64,000 nt of DNA from Doryteuthis pealeii (lineage: Eukaryota > Mollusca > Cephalopoda > Myopsida > Loliginidae). The stretch is taken from assembly GCA_023376005.1 (NCBI GenBank), contig CM042148.1, forward strand, positions 76,719,165 through 76,783,164, written 5' to 3'. The notes beneath the pieces were generated by a model. The model saw only the letters and a program-made list of their open reading frames with translations, was not told the origin of the DNA and searched no databases. Below are positions 1 through 10,369 of this stretch, in pieces; the first letter of the stretch is position 1, and each line of letters opens with the position of its first letter. Position numbers and translations under genes: made by a program.

Positions 1-108
1 AGCCGAGGCAATTAAGCGTTGTAACGTAATATTTGTGTATCAGAATTCGACTTAATTTGAAACAAGGGCAAGAATGAAAAAACAAGAGACGCAGAGAGAG
101 AGAGAGAG

Positions 109-163
109 AGATGAAGAGATAGATAGAGAGCAGCAGAGGAGAGACGGAGAGAGAGAGAGATTG
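109..163. repeat. GA-rich simple repeat
   Basis: Imperfect (GA)n with short ATAGAT interruptions. No coding signal around it. Confidence 0.8.
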
Positions 164-169
164 AGTTAA

Positions 170-655
170 TCAAGCTTATACTTTTTACATATTGAAATAC
201 TATGTTCGCAATAGCCTAAACGTAAACATGATCAACCATGGTGGTAAAGTGGACTGGAATATATAATTGAAAGGACTATTTTAACAATAATCAATAAGAA
301 AAAAGCGTTTAAGAAAATTTGACAACATACACACTTTCATGCATTTCGCAGAAAGTCAGATGAACAAACTAAAAGTTATTCTCATAATATTTGTTATTTC
401 AGCTTAACATATACCCGGATTACTTTCACTATTTCTCTTTATTTTGGTTTAATCTTTCCATTTATTCAATCTCAAGTTATATTTTATTGGCTTTTAATTC
501 TTTCTATAATACGTTTGCTAATACAATATAAATATCTATGTCATCGACGAAAATAATAGTGTTTTTTGGCTATATTGTTGTTTTCACATAAACAAGACAA
601 ATATCCGTGGGATGGTCAATTTTAGATTTTAAGGAGGGTATCAACAGAAGTGTGT
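170..655. other. unique AT-rich DNA, nothing recognised
   Basis: AT-rich sequence without a long ORF, tRNA boxes or any of the repeat families found elsewhere in the window. Confidence 0.6.
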
Positions 656-658
656 GGC

Positions 659-1120
659 GTATATATATATGATATATACTATATATATATATATATATAT
701 ATAATATGTTGTTTTCTGTTTCCCACAGAAGAGAAAATTCAATATTTTACAAAAAAAAGAAAGGTCCGCAAAATGTATTAAGTTCTCAGACAAAAAAAAA
801 GTTTAGTTCTTTTTAATCTTACGATAAAAAGAATTAACACAAAATTTCTGAAACTTAATACAGACTAATATATATATATATATATATAGTATATATATAT
901 ATTATATATATATACATAATTTTCTTTGCTATAATTTATAAATAAAAGTGTTCTAAATTCAGTGATAGAGCATAATATATTCTAACTGATGATTGATAGA
1001 CAGATTCAACAGGCGCTTGGTGAACTGCCGTTTCTCACCCTAATGCAATCACACAACCAAAAACTTGGTCTGAACACACACACAACACACACACAACACA
1101 CACACCACACACACACACAC

Positions 1121-1168
<48 letters not shown>

Positions 1169-1172
1169 ATTA
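659..1172. repeat. cluster of (TA)n and (CA)n microsatellites
   Basis: Three (TA)n arrays (about 661-702, 870-915, 1127-1172) separated by AT-rich DNA; the last is preceded by (CA)n at 1075-1124. The apparent ORFs on both strands here are dominated by these tracts (runs of H/T and Y/I) and are not genes. Confidence 0.9.
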
Positions 1173-1319
1173 TAATTATTACAGTCTGTCCAGACCATTG
1201 GTTTCTGAATAACAACTTTTTTCGGTGTTATTCGTTCTTTCAGAGGCGTTTGACTTTGAAAAAATTGGACAGTTTTAAAACTCCCGCACGTATCCACGCG
1301 GAAATCTGTTAAATAGCTC

Positions 1320-2358
1320 CTGCATTTCGCTTTCGATCATTCACGGGCATCACTATTGTCGTCATTGTTCTATTGTGATTTTAAATTTTTCCGTTTTTAT
1401 ATTATTTAGTTTTATCGTGTGTTTTATTTATATATGAATTCCTTATTATGGCGGTCTGATGTTTTGGTTAGTCCAATTCCATATTAAGAATTTTTCGCTG
1501 TGTGGGCCATGCTCGAAAAATTTCTGTTTTTGTTGTTTAGGAAATTTTTCTTCGGAGTTTATCCTGAAGAATACGGAATTTTTTTCTGTTGTGCATAAAT
1601 AGCATTTTTTTTAAGCCAATTTATTATGCTTCGATTGTCTAAGTATTTTCCATTCTAATTTAAAATTGTTTTTCTTGTTTTTTATTATCTGGCATACTTT
1701 GGTTGGAAAAAATTGCGGGCCCCCCCTTTGTTTCCCCGTCTTTTCTTCCCTCCTTTTATTTTCCCCGTTTGGGTTTTTTTTTTGGAAAGGATTTTGTTTT
1801 AAAATGGTTATAGTAGCGTTGTTTAAAGCTACCCTGCCGCATCCCTATGTAGTTTTCGCTGGTTTCGATTGTTGTATTGTTTTTGTCTTAAATTGTTGCC
1901 TGGTATTTATTGATTCTGTGTTGCAATCTTTGTTGTAAAGGCAGTTCCTTCTTTACGTTCCTGATGTGCATGTTGGGTCTTCTCTGGCGTTTGATGTTTG
2001 GCTGTAAAAATTGTCTTCATCGTTGTCCCACAAGAATAGCTTATTTTGACTGTGTTTTTGTTAAAAATTTGTGGCTATCTATGTTAGGTGGGAAATGTTT
2101 TTTACTAGTTCTAGAGTTTTCTTTGCCCTATATTTGTCCTTACGTTGAGTGCATAATGGTGGTGTGAACCAGATTATATTTTCCTTTTCCTGTTTCTGTT
2201 TGTGGTTGGTTATGTAGTCTTCGCTATCTATGTATCTTTATTTGGTCCTTTTAATTTCGCTTCCCTTTAATGCTTCATTGTAGTACGGGCTGCTTTTTCA
2301 AATATTTCTTTATTTGTGAAGGTTTGGATTCTCCGCCGCGCCTATGTTGTGGACTAGG

Positions 2359-2360
<2 letters not shown>
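1320..2360. other. T-rich unique DNA
   Basis: Strongly T-rich on the + strand. Two hydrophobic ORFs (1666-1938 and 1910-2167, rich in F, L and C) follow from the T-rich composition; they have no recognisable domain and overlap in different frames, so I do not call them genes. Confidence 0.5.
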
Positions 2361-2361
<1 letters not shown>

Positions 2362-2394
<33 letters not shown>

Positions 2395-2463
2395 ATATAT
2401 ATATATATAATATACTCAATCACCTATATTAGCACTTTATTTTATCACATAGCAAGTAAATTT

Positions 2464-2498
<35 letters not shown>

Positions 2499-2526
2499 CA
2501 TATATATATATATATTATATATAATA
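2362..2526. repeat. (TA)n microsatellites
   Basis: Two interrupted (TA)n arrays separated by about 50 bp of AT-rich DNA. Confidence 0.9.
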
Positions 2527-2862
2527 TTTCGGACTACATTAAGAATAACTATTTCGCCCGCAATAACGGCTAGTCAGAACTAACTGAATATCTATGACAG
2601 ATATTTAAAGAAACTTGTTTAAAAACAACTGAGACAATTCTACTGTTTATATTTTAAAGTTTAATTCATTCACTTCAATATTTGATAGTTATTTCGAAAA
2701 ACTAAAATATTTTTAATAAATGTTCATTTTTAAAATTTCAATTAAGTAGGACTGCTGACGAGTCAAAATAACGGTGCTAGGACATTATGTAATTAACGAT
2801 GGTTACGTTTCATTTGGATAGGTAATTACAAAAACACTTCCAATTAAGCAGAATTATATATA

Positions 2863-3483
2863 CTAGAAATATATGGCACCTCGGTGCAAGCCATTTAAAT
2901 TTTAAATGTAATAAATTTTGTATCAAATTAGAATGCTAATAAATACTAAATAAGAATGCAGATAAAAAGATTTGAAACTGAGGGATAATAATCAAAAATA
3001 GAACAAATGAAACTTACTTTTTCCTTACTCCTTCTTTCATTGCTAAATTTTCCTAATTTAACTATTTAGTTAAAAATAGGAAGTAAAGAAATAAAATTAC
3101 AGTTATTTCTTCTTGTTAATGGATTTCTTTTAAGATTTTTATCCCCGAGATTTTTGCTCATATTCATTAAGATAACCAAACAATTAGAAATCAGTAATAC
3201 TAAGCACATATTTATTAAAATAATTTTTAATTCAATATTCAAATTAGCCTTCCCATTCACACTGTAACTGCTATTTTGTAGTTATATAAATATAATTGCA
3301 GTAATTAATATGTAGATATTGTCAACAGTATTAATAATGTAAAACATTTTATTAATAATTGGAGGTTTAAAATAAAAATAAGATTCTGTAGAATGTGATG
3401 TAAATAACTAGAGAAATTGTGACTTGAGTAGTAATATAGTTTCGGTTACAGACAGAAAACACTCAATCTCCATTATAATAAGA
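2863..3483 (-). mobile_element. non-autonomous Helitron, family A
   Basis: Read on the minus strand it begins with TC (TCTTATTATAATGGAGATT), continues into the conserved GTCTGTAACCGAAAC segment, and ends with a short GC hairpin about 10 nt before CTAG. The element lies between A and T, the usual Helitron target. This copy has a degenerate hairpin (GCACC/GGTGC). It encodes no Rep/helicase, so it is non-autonomous; the ORF inside it is a chance frame. Confidence 0.82.
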
Positions 3484-3534
3484 TATATATATATTATATA
3501 TAATATATATATATATAATATATATATATATATT
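3481..3534. repeat. (TA)n microsatellite
   Basis: Interrupted (TA)n directly at the 5' end of the Helitron. Confidence 0.9.
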
Positions 3535-3625
3535 ACGAAACGAACAAATCGTTATAAAAACTTTTTTTATTAAACTCAGAAATGGTCAAAGTAGAACAGG
3601 ATGAAATTTAAAATAAATGTTCTTT

Positions 3626-4216
3626 GTTTGGTTTGTTTTGTTTTACGGCATATCAACCTCAGTGGGTCATTTAATACCGAAAAAGTTTTGAAATAAATTC
3701 ATTCTTAATAGATACTCATTTTTTTTATAAGCTCATGTTTTTCTATTTAACTCATAGATGAGACCCCAACAGGTACTACCACTCCGGGTCAGAGTTTTTT
3801 TTTTTCAGCGATAGTTTTGAAGAATTTTTTTTAAACTCAATTTTTTTATAAACACGTTTTCTAGTTGACCCGCAGATTGACCATAACTGATACTACCTCT
3901 CCGGGTCAGAGTGGACCTGGGAGCAATGGTGATGAAGGGGTGCTCCACATTCCCCAGATCTCTAAAATTGTAATCATATAGGTGCTGGGGCTTGAGGTGA
4001 CCATCCGATTGATCGGAGGGGGCCTCTCCGACCGCCCGTCTAGTCTAGGAAAGGGTCTAAGTGAAGTGTTGCATGTCATAGTTTGCTCATTCGAAAGATT
4101 CCGTCCTTAAGCATCACGGGTTGCCACCCTAGCCAACAGGTGTCCTCATTGTGGGGGGTCTTACCCCTCTGCGAGGGTGCAGTCAGTGTATTCTTAAGCC
4201 CCAGCCGACAGGGTTA
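3626..4216 (+). repeat. interspersed repeat F4, near full length
   Basis: About 600 bp, starting with a GGTTGGTT-type run then TTACGGCATATCAACC, with landmarks CATAGATG.GACCC.AACAG, CTCCGGGTCAGAGTGGACC, CCTCTCCGACCGCCCGTCTAG, and ending near CCAGCCGACAGGG. The same order recurs at about 6.54, 13.93, 30.54, 32.13 and 44.55 kb. There is no ORF, no LTR and no tRNA head, so the class is unknown. An internal part is skipped in this copy relative to 30.54 kb. Confidence 0.8.
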
Positions 4217-4286
4217 AATAAATGTTTTATCACCACCTCATTTCAGTTCATGACTAAGTTTCATTTACGTTTTAAAATACCAATTT

Positions 4287-4289
4287 TAT

Positions 4290-4342
<53 letters not shown>
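4287..4342. repeat. (TA)n microsatellite
   Basis: (TA)n with one interruption, just after an F4 copy. The ORF crossing it is not a gene. Confidence 0.9.
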
Positions 4343-4345
<3 letters not shown>

Positions 4346-4475
4346 GGTATATATCAAATACGCAGCCTAATGATGAAAAAAGCTATTTATTTTACACAGC
4401 AAATATCTATTTTTCAACATAACCACTGCTGTAAACAACCTGATTCCTTTGTTTATAAATATAACTTGATTCGGA

Positions 4476-4526
4476 ATTAAATGACCCGAAAGGGGTTGAT
4501 ATGCCTTAAAACAAAACCAACCAACC
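4476..4526 (-). repeat. F4 fragment, left end only
   Basis: Reverse complement of the F4 left end (GGTTGATATGCC then AAAACCAACCAACC). It faces the F4 copy at 3626-4216, about 260 bp away. Confidence 0.7.
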
Positions 4527-4529
4527 ACA

Positions 4530-5095
4530 TACAATTATTGAATCAACCGTTCTAACAAAATTTAGACAATGACCATTTTTCTTGAAATTCATTTTTTTTA
4601 TCAAACTCGGTGGCCTTCTACATGTTAGAGACAACAAGTTCCTCAGATTACATAATTAAAAAAAAGACGGTTTGGCGCGATTGTTACCAAAGGCCAATAA
4701 ATTTAGGCCCGCCTAGAGTGATAATTGTCTATGTCGAGTGCATAGATGTCGGTTAGATGTACATTAAGTATTTGAAGTGTAAACAAGCAATAAGTAGCTA
4801 ACTGAATTAATCCCCTAAGGTTTACTGATATCTTCTGAACCGGTAGGAGTTCTTTTTTCAACACACACACATACTAGAGATTGTTTAATAATATTTACAC
4901 ATGTTTAGCATAGTCAATTTGTTCAACACTCATTTTGTTTACATATTTCCTTGTTCTTTCTCTGTCAGAGACGGTTGTTTCATTCACAACTGACAGTCGC
5001 TTATTTTTACTGTGGTTTTAAGATAAAATCATTCTCGTAAAAAAATTCTTGCGGAGGAATATATTTTTATGTGTATAAAAAGTGTTATAATATGT
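4530..5095. other. unique AT-rich DNA
   Basis: No ORF, repeat family or RNA signature recognised apart from a short CA run near 4860. Confidence 0.5.
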
Positions 5096-5102
5096 CCACC
5101 GG

Positions 5103-5208
5103 GAAAAAATATAATATTTCAAAAAAAAGGAAAATTAATTTTGTTTCTCAAAAGATCTTTTGAGAAACAAAATTCATTTTGCGGACCTTCCTTTTTATAA
5201 AATATTGT
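5103..5208. repeat. short inverted repeat
   Basis: Centre is a perfect palindrome: TTTTGTTTCTCAAAAG followed by its complement CTTTTGAGAAACAAAA at about 5141-5172. Flanks continue imperfectly (AATATTT plus an AAGGAAAA-like run). Part of the sequence resembles 735-775. Confidence 0.75.
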
Positions 5209-5295
5209 TATGTGTGTATACTTTTGAAATTATATCCAGAGTTTTGCTTGGGTTTATCTTTTTTTCATTTTTTTTTTTCAATTTACATCCATATA

Positions 5296-5579
5296 CACTA
5301 GTACGTTGAGTTACGAGTCTAATTACTTCCGCTCGTAACTCAATTTCCTCGTATATCAAATCAATTTTCCTCTTTGAAATAAACTGAAATGCTAATAATT
5401 AGTTCCAGCATCATCAATTAAATCATTATTTTTTGGTTTTTTTAATGCACAATATTTTTCTTTGGTATAATAAATATTGGATCTTATACACATAAGCGTA
5501 TCTAAAGCTCGCTCGTGCCTCAGAATTTAGCTCACAACACCAAGCAAAAATCGACAGCTCATAACTCGAAAAACTCGTA

Positions 5580-5582
<3 letters not shown>
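5296..5582 (+). mobile_element. pogo/Tc1-like MITE, right end lost
   Basis: Left end CACTAGTACGTTGAGTTACG after a TA, then CTCGTAACTCAATTTCCTCG; the right part (AACTCGAAAAACTCGTAA) runs into (TA)n and the terminal repeat is missing. The complete relative is at 60894-61317, with TA duplication and CAGTGGTACC-type ends. No transposase. Confidence 0.65.
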
Positions 5583-5649
<67 letters not shown>

Positions 5650-5777
5650 TTACTCTGTGACTCTAACATAAGAGCACACATTGAGCTCTCAAACTGCGAC
5701 AAGTTGTTTTAAAAAAAAACCTATGTCGTAAGGAAGATTTCTTCTCTGGACTTTTGGATTATATTATATATATATAT

Positions 5778-5834
<57 letters not shown>
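5582..5834. repeat. (TA)n and (TG)n microsatellites
   Basis: (TA)n at 5582-5648 and 5761-5812 continuing into (TG)n to 5834; between them about 110 bp without a recognised signal. Confidence 0.9.
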
Positions 5835-5835
<1 letters not shown>

Positions 5836-5937
5836 AAAAATGGAAAAGGAATTGAATCCGACAATATGAGAAAAAATAGTAAAGAAAGAAAAGTAAATGG
5901 ATAAAATGAATTTAATCGATATCACATTAATCGAATA

Positions 5938-6017
5938 TCACTTACACATGTGTTTCGGTCAGTTTAATGTGTGTGAAATATTTCGCACACATACAAGAAT
6001 CGACTTCATCAGAGTGA
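5938..6017 (-). ncRNA. hammerhead ribozyme, type I, extended stem II
   Basis: On the minus strand: stem I UCACU pairs with AGUGA; conserved CUGAUGA box; long stem II closed by GUC/GAC with an inner AUGUGUG/CACACAU hairpin; conserved GAAA box; stem III is the palindrome CACAUGUG followed by UA, so cleavage would follow GUA. The first stem II pair is an A-C mismatch. Palindromic stem III is typical of the minimal type I hammerheads of Penelope-like elements and retrozymes, which work best as dimers. (CA)n/(TA)n/(TG)n tracts lie on both sides. No tRNA-like head is visible here. Confidence 0.7.
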
Positions 6018-6046
6018 ACATTATTTTTCATAAAATATAAAAATTA

Positions 6047-6085
6047 TTACACACACCACACACACACACATATATATATATATAT

Positions 6086-6150
<65 letters not shown>

Positions 6151-6155
6151 TAGAG
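6047..6155. repeat. (CA)n-(TA)n-(TG)n composite
   Basis: A near-palindromic composite: (CA)n, then (TA)n, then (TG)n. Confidence 0.9.
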
Positions 6156-6179
6156 AGAGAAATCTAACTAGATCAAAGA

Positions 6180-6540
6180 TTTCTCGCTTGTTGAATATGA
6201 AGAATTATACGCTATATTTCTTTAATCGTACAGAGAAATTTTGTTTAGTGTCCCCCTGCACTAAACTGTAAACCCCCACCCACCTATAAAATGTTTATAT
6301 CAATCCTCTTGGGTCTGATTCTGATTTAACAGGGCACAAGCCAAACAGATTTAACGCCGAATCAGTTGACATGTAATATACTCATGGGGATAATTTGAAT
6401 GGGAGAGTAACTTTTTTTTGTGAATGAAATTCTCAATACTTATAAGAAGAAATCTGTAACTTAAGAACGCGACCCGCAGTGTGACTTTTTAAGGTATTCT
6501 ATTTTTACTAGCAACAGCAAGTATTTAAGTTTTAATGTAA
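6180..6540. other. unique DNA
   Basis: Nothing recognised. Confidence 0.5.
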
Positions 6541-6544
6541 TAGT

Positions 6545-7146
6545 TGTTTTGTTTTGTTTTTGTTTTACGGCATATCAATCTCGGTGGGTCATTTAATGCC
6601 GGCAATGTTTTGAAAGATTCGTAGCGATAGTTTTGAAGAATGTTTTTAAACTCAATTTTTTTTTATAAACAAATTTTCTAGTTGACCTTCATATGGGACC
6701 CTAACAGATACTACCACTCCGGGTCAGAGTGGACCTGGAAGCAATGGTAATGAAGGGGTGCTCCACATTCCCCAGACCTCCAGAACTGGAACCTCAGCAT
6801 CAGTTAGAGTTTAACGTCATTTCCAGGACGTGAAGACCCTCAGCCACTGCCTTCTAGCACATATATGATAAAAAGAGTTGGGGCTTGCCATAAGGGCAAT
6901 AGGGTTGTGACATAGATGCTAGGACTTGACCTGACTGCCGATTATCGGAGGGCCTCTCCGACCGACCGTCTAGCCTAAGTAAGGGCCAAGATGAAGTGTT
7001 GCATGTCATGGACTGCTCATCCACCTGGGTTCCATCCTTAAGCATCATGGGTCGCCACCACAGCCAACAGGTGGCATCATTGAGGGAGTCTTACCCCTCT
7101 ACAGAGGTGCAGTCAGTGTATTCTAAAGCCCCATCCGACAGGACTA
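6545..7146 (+). repeat. interspersed repeat F4, near full length
   Basis: All F4 landmarks in order, from TTTTACGGCATATCAA to CCATCCGACAGG. The ORF at 6854-7048 on the minus strand lies inside it and is not conserved between F4 copies. Confidence 0.8.
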
Positions 7147-7489
7147 TTTAATGTAATGAAATAGATTAGATTAGATTAAGAAGACTGACGAAAGTAAATA
7201 TGAACGCATATAAAAAGATTACACTTATTCTTGTTTCATTTTAATTGATTTCTATATGAGATTATACAGAGGATTGCTTTTAATACATTTGAGAATAAAC
7301 ACTGATATAAGAAATAATAAAACCTAGTAATAATCTATTACATCTGATTTTCTTAAAACCGCTATGAAAATTATCCACACCTTATAGTTTGTAAACCTTT
7401 ATTTCTTCGTAATATGTAACGCACTTTGCAGGATTCTAAACTCGTTCATAACATGGGCTGCTTTGAGATAAGATGTTAATTAAGATTAT

Positions 7490-7612
7490 ACAATAATTTT
7501 TTAATTGAGAAAATAACGTAAATATCTTAACCAATTATGACGTCTATAGTGACGTAGTTTCGGTTACAGACAGGCAGATACATACTTCACTATAGATAAA
7601 CAGGAAATGTTT
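7490..7612 (-). mobile_element. Helitron relic, terminal part
   Basis: Contains GTTTCGGTTACAGACAG, the conserved segment close to the 5' end of Helitron-A, but the CTAG end and hairpin are not recognisable. Confidence 0.45.
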
Positions 7613-7742
7613 TATTTTTTTTTTAATTCCCTCGCCGTGATCTAGGGGTTATAATGATAGTCTCGCAGGCTATGTCGCTTGTTATGAGTTCAATCCTGAT
7701 AAAAAATTCACTAGTCTAAGTTAAGCTGGTTAATATTTATAG

Positions 7743-7748
7743 TAATTC

Positions 7749-7799
<51 letters not shown>

Positions 7800-7800
7800 C
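7743..7800. repeat. (TA)n microsatellite
   Basis: About 55 bp of (TA)n. Confidence 0.9.
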
Positions 7801-7857
7801 AATATATATTAAATAATATAACTTAATAATTTATAGGAACACTAATTACTATAAGCC

Positions 7858-8133
7858 TGTATTTACCCAATCTTTCCACCACAAGCAGGATTTGACACAA
7901 GGTCAGTTTTTAAGCAGATTAAAGCTTGTTTGACTTTCTCCTAGAGTGGTTGCCTTACAAAAACTAAAGTCTGTCCTATCATTTATCCAGAGATGGGGTG
8001 AATAGATAGATCTATGCCGTTCCTATGGGTATCAGCATGAAGGGAAACGCAAACATCCTCGTCTAGGATTTTAACTCTGGTCAATGAGTCCATTTCTTAT
8101 GCCGATAACCGTTTCGCGAGGTGCGCCTTTACA
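7858..8133 (-). mobile_element. SINE2, tRNA-headed SINE
   Basis: Reverse-strand copy, diverged. From the 3' side: tail GACACAAGGTCA, body CTCCTAGAGTGGTTGCC, the GTATCAGCATGAAG.GAAA segment, then the tRNA-like head with a box B relative (GGATTTTAACTCTGG complement) and box A relative near 8110. No CDS. Confidence 0.7.
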
Positions 8134-8160
8134 CAGTTACTAGTTACCCTTAGTAGTTCA

Positions 8161-8470
8161 CTAGAAGTGGCTACCCGACATCGCCATGGGTAGATGGGGG
8201 GTAAAAAAGGTAGTCTCGCTGATCCATTATTGTTGAATCACAAGTTGGATTCTTGCAAGATGTCCCATTAAAATCATTGTGTAAAAAAAAGATCTTGCGT
8301 TGATCCAGGCATGTAAAGAAAAATTAATATCTCCTATTTAAAATACTAAATATCTTTTTAAAAATTCCAAGCTTTTATCATTTAAATTTTATTTTTTTAA
8401 ATATCTTCACGGATATAAATCAGATCTTCATTATTTTTGTTCAAAAAGCAAGATCTGGTGATAATGAATG

Positions 8471-8531
<61 letters not shown>

Positions 8532-8605
8532 ACTTTGCATTAATTGTTTTATTTTCTTAGTTTCCTCCAGACATACATACACACACACTGCCTTTTATAT
8601 ATGTA
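8161..8605 (-). mobile_element. non-autonomous Helitron, family C (first of a head-to-tail pair)
   Basis: Read on the minus strand the 3' end is a CTACCC/GGGTAG hairpin followed 10 nt later by CTAG, abutting A/T. The body holds a 60-bp segment related to SINE3 (GATCCATTATT..TGAATC then GATTC.TGCAAGATG) and a (TA)n at 8468-8530. Its 5' side joins directly to the next copy without the usual TCTA start. Non-autonomous: no Rep/helicase. Confidence 0.8.
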
Positions 8606-9007
8606 CTAGAAGCGGCTACCCGGTTTCGCCTGGGTAGAGTGAGATTTTTTAAAAGTTAGTCCCGCGGATCCATTATTACTGAATCGTGAGTTGAATCCTC
8701 GTGAGATGCCCCATTTAAATCCCTATGTAAAAAAATAGATCTTGCATTGATCCAGCTACTCTGAAAAGAAATGGTAATGTCTACTATCTAAAATATGAAA
8801 TGAAAAAAAAATCCATGCTGTTATCATTTAAATTTTGTTTTTTAATTATCTTCACGAATATAAATCAAATCTCTATATTTTTGCTCAAAAACCAAGCCCT
8901 GGTGATATTTAATGTGTATATATATTTACTTTGTCGTCAATTGTTTTATTTTCGAAGTTTCCTCCGGACATACATATACACGCAACTGCCCTTTATATAT
9001 GTATAGA
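8606..9007 (-). mobile_element. non-autonomous Helitron, family C (second of the pair)
   Basis: Same structure as its neighbour: CTAG at 8606-8609, hairpin CTACCCGG/CTGGGTAG, SINE3-like segment at about 8656-8715, and minus-strand 5' start TCTATACATATATAAAGGGC at the right end, next to T9008. The ORF 8800-9006 is a chance frame within it. Confidence 0.85.
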
Positions 9008-9142
9008 TATAGATAAATAGATGGCCTCGTGCAATAACCAAATTAAATTCAGTGAATAGCTCTACTAGAAATCCTGCTGAAGAGTTATAGTTAACAAGTT
9101 TGTCTTACAGACAGTTGCTTGTGTAGAGAGTTATAATACAAA

Positions 9143-9345
9143 TAGCGCTAATACCGTTGGGAAAGGTATGAATCCTACTCTCCATCCAGCTATGGATAAA
9201 TAGTAGGCCAGATTGGGCTCTTTAACCTTAGTTAGGCAACCGGTCTAGAAGGAAAACTCTGAATTCAAACCTGTTGAACTCCGCTTAAAAAATTGACCTT
9301 GTGTCACATCCTACCCGTGCGGAGGGATTGGTAAATATATATAAT
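9143..9345 (+). mobile_element. SINE2, 5' truncated
   Basis: Begins inside the body at TAGCGCTAATACC and continues through AACTCTGAATTCAAACCTG and the tail CTTGTGTCACATCCTACCCG; the tRNA-like head is absent. Confidence 0.8.
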
Positions 9346-9523
9346 ACAAATAGGGGTCCACTGATTTTGACTTGTGCAAGATAAAGCAAGCTTAGTGTGT
9401 GGGTTCAATTTTCATTGGTTACCACATTACTTTAGTTTTGACATAAGGTAAACTTAGTTTATACTATATGAAGCCTGTGACCTTATGTTACACTAAGTAA
9501 GCTAAGTAAATAAGCATTCAGGC

Positions 9524-9822
9524 TTGTTGGTTGGTTGGTTGGTTGGATTTTACGGCAGGTCAAAATTTCATGCGGAACACGTTTTTGTTTTATTCATTCT
9601 TGTTGGTATTCAAATTTCTTTAAACTCATTTTTAAACATATTCTAAGCTCATTTTTACCTATTTATCTAACCAATAGACGGGACCCCCCCCCCGCCAACA
9701 GGTGCTACCACTCCAGGTCAGAGTGAACCTGGGAGTAGTGGCAATGAAGCGGTACTCTACAATTGAAACCTCGCCACTAGATGCGGTTTAACGTCATACC
9801 CAGAATATTTTCGGAATAGGAG
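9524..9822 (+). repeat. F4 fragment
   Basis: GGTTGGTTGG run, TTTTACGGCAGGTCAA, CAACAGGTGCTACCACTCC and GTTTAACGTCATACCCAG. A C8 tract at 9684-9692 is a local anomaly. Confidence 0.75.
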
Positions 9823-9898
9823 TTCTTGGTTGGACTTTACGGCTTGTTGGATTATTTTATGCCGAAAACGTTTTGTTTTATTTATTTTGATGGGTATT

Positions 9899-10138
9899 CC
9901 ATATTTTTTGGAACATTTGACATTTAGGCACCCCTTTTTAATTTCGATTAAGAAAGGACATGTTTTCTTTACACCGACAATATCCGGTTGTTTTAACAGA
10001 CGATTTTTAGATTTTTTTAAAAACATATAAAACTAACCCTAACCCTAAACCCTAACAAACAACCGGATATTGACGGTGTAAATGAAAACACGTCCTTTCT
10101 TAATCAAGATCAAAAAGGGGTGCCTAAAGCTAATATGG
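9899..10138. mobile_element. foldback element with telomere-like centre
   Basis: Arms are inverted complements: TTAGGCACCCC, TTCTTAATC/GATTAAGAA, GACATGTTTTC/GAAAACACGTC and AATATCCGGTTGTT/AACAACCGGATATT. The ends are CCATATT and AATATGG. The loop carries three to four TAACCC-type units at 10033-10056. No transposase. The predicted ORFs on both strands are the two readings of the palindrome. Confidence 0.75.
10033..10056 (-). repeat. interstitial telomere-like repeat
   Basis: CTAACCC units with one CTAAACCC variant, matching the complement of the animal TTAGGG telomere unit. Confidence 0.7.
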
Positions 10139-10369
10139 TCCCATTTTTTAAATTAATTTTTTAAACACATTTTTTAACTTTTTTTTATTTTACCCATAGA
10201 TGGGACCATAACAGGTACTACCACTTTTGGACAGAGTGGACCTGGGAGTAATGGTGATGATGGGGTACTCCAGAATTAGAACTTCACCATCAGATAGAGT
10301 TTAACGTCATTCCTAGGACATTAAGATCCTCAGCCACAGCCTTCTACCATATATATATAATAAAAAGAA

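Larger units (their letters stand above)
9825..10340 (+). repeat. F4 copy interrupted by a foldback element
   Basis: F4 start at 9825-9898 (GGTTGGACTTTACGGC...) and F4 continuation at 10139-10340 (CCCATAGATGGGACCATAAC onward) flank a 240-bp inverted-repeat insertion. Confidence 0.7.

Noticed and set aside
5141..5172. Perfect palindrome as a transcription terminator
   Set aside because: Intrinsic terminators of this form are bacterial; the context is a decayed inverted repeat in animal DNA.
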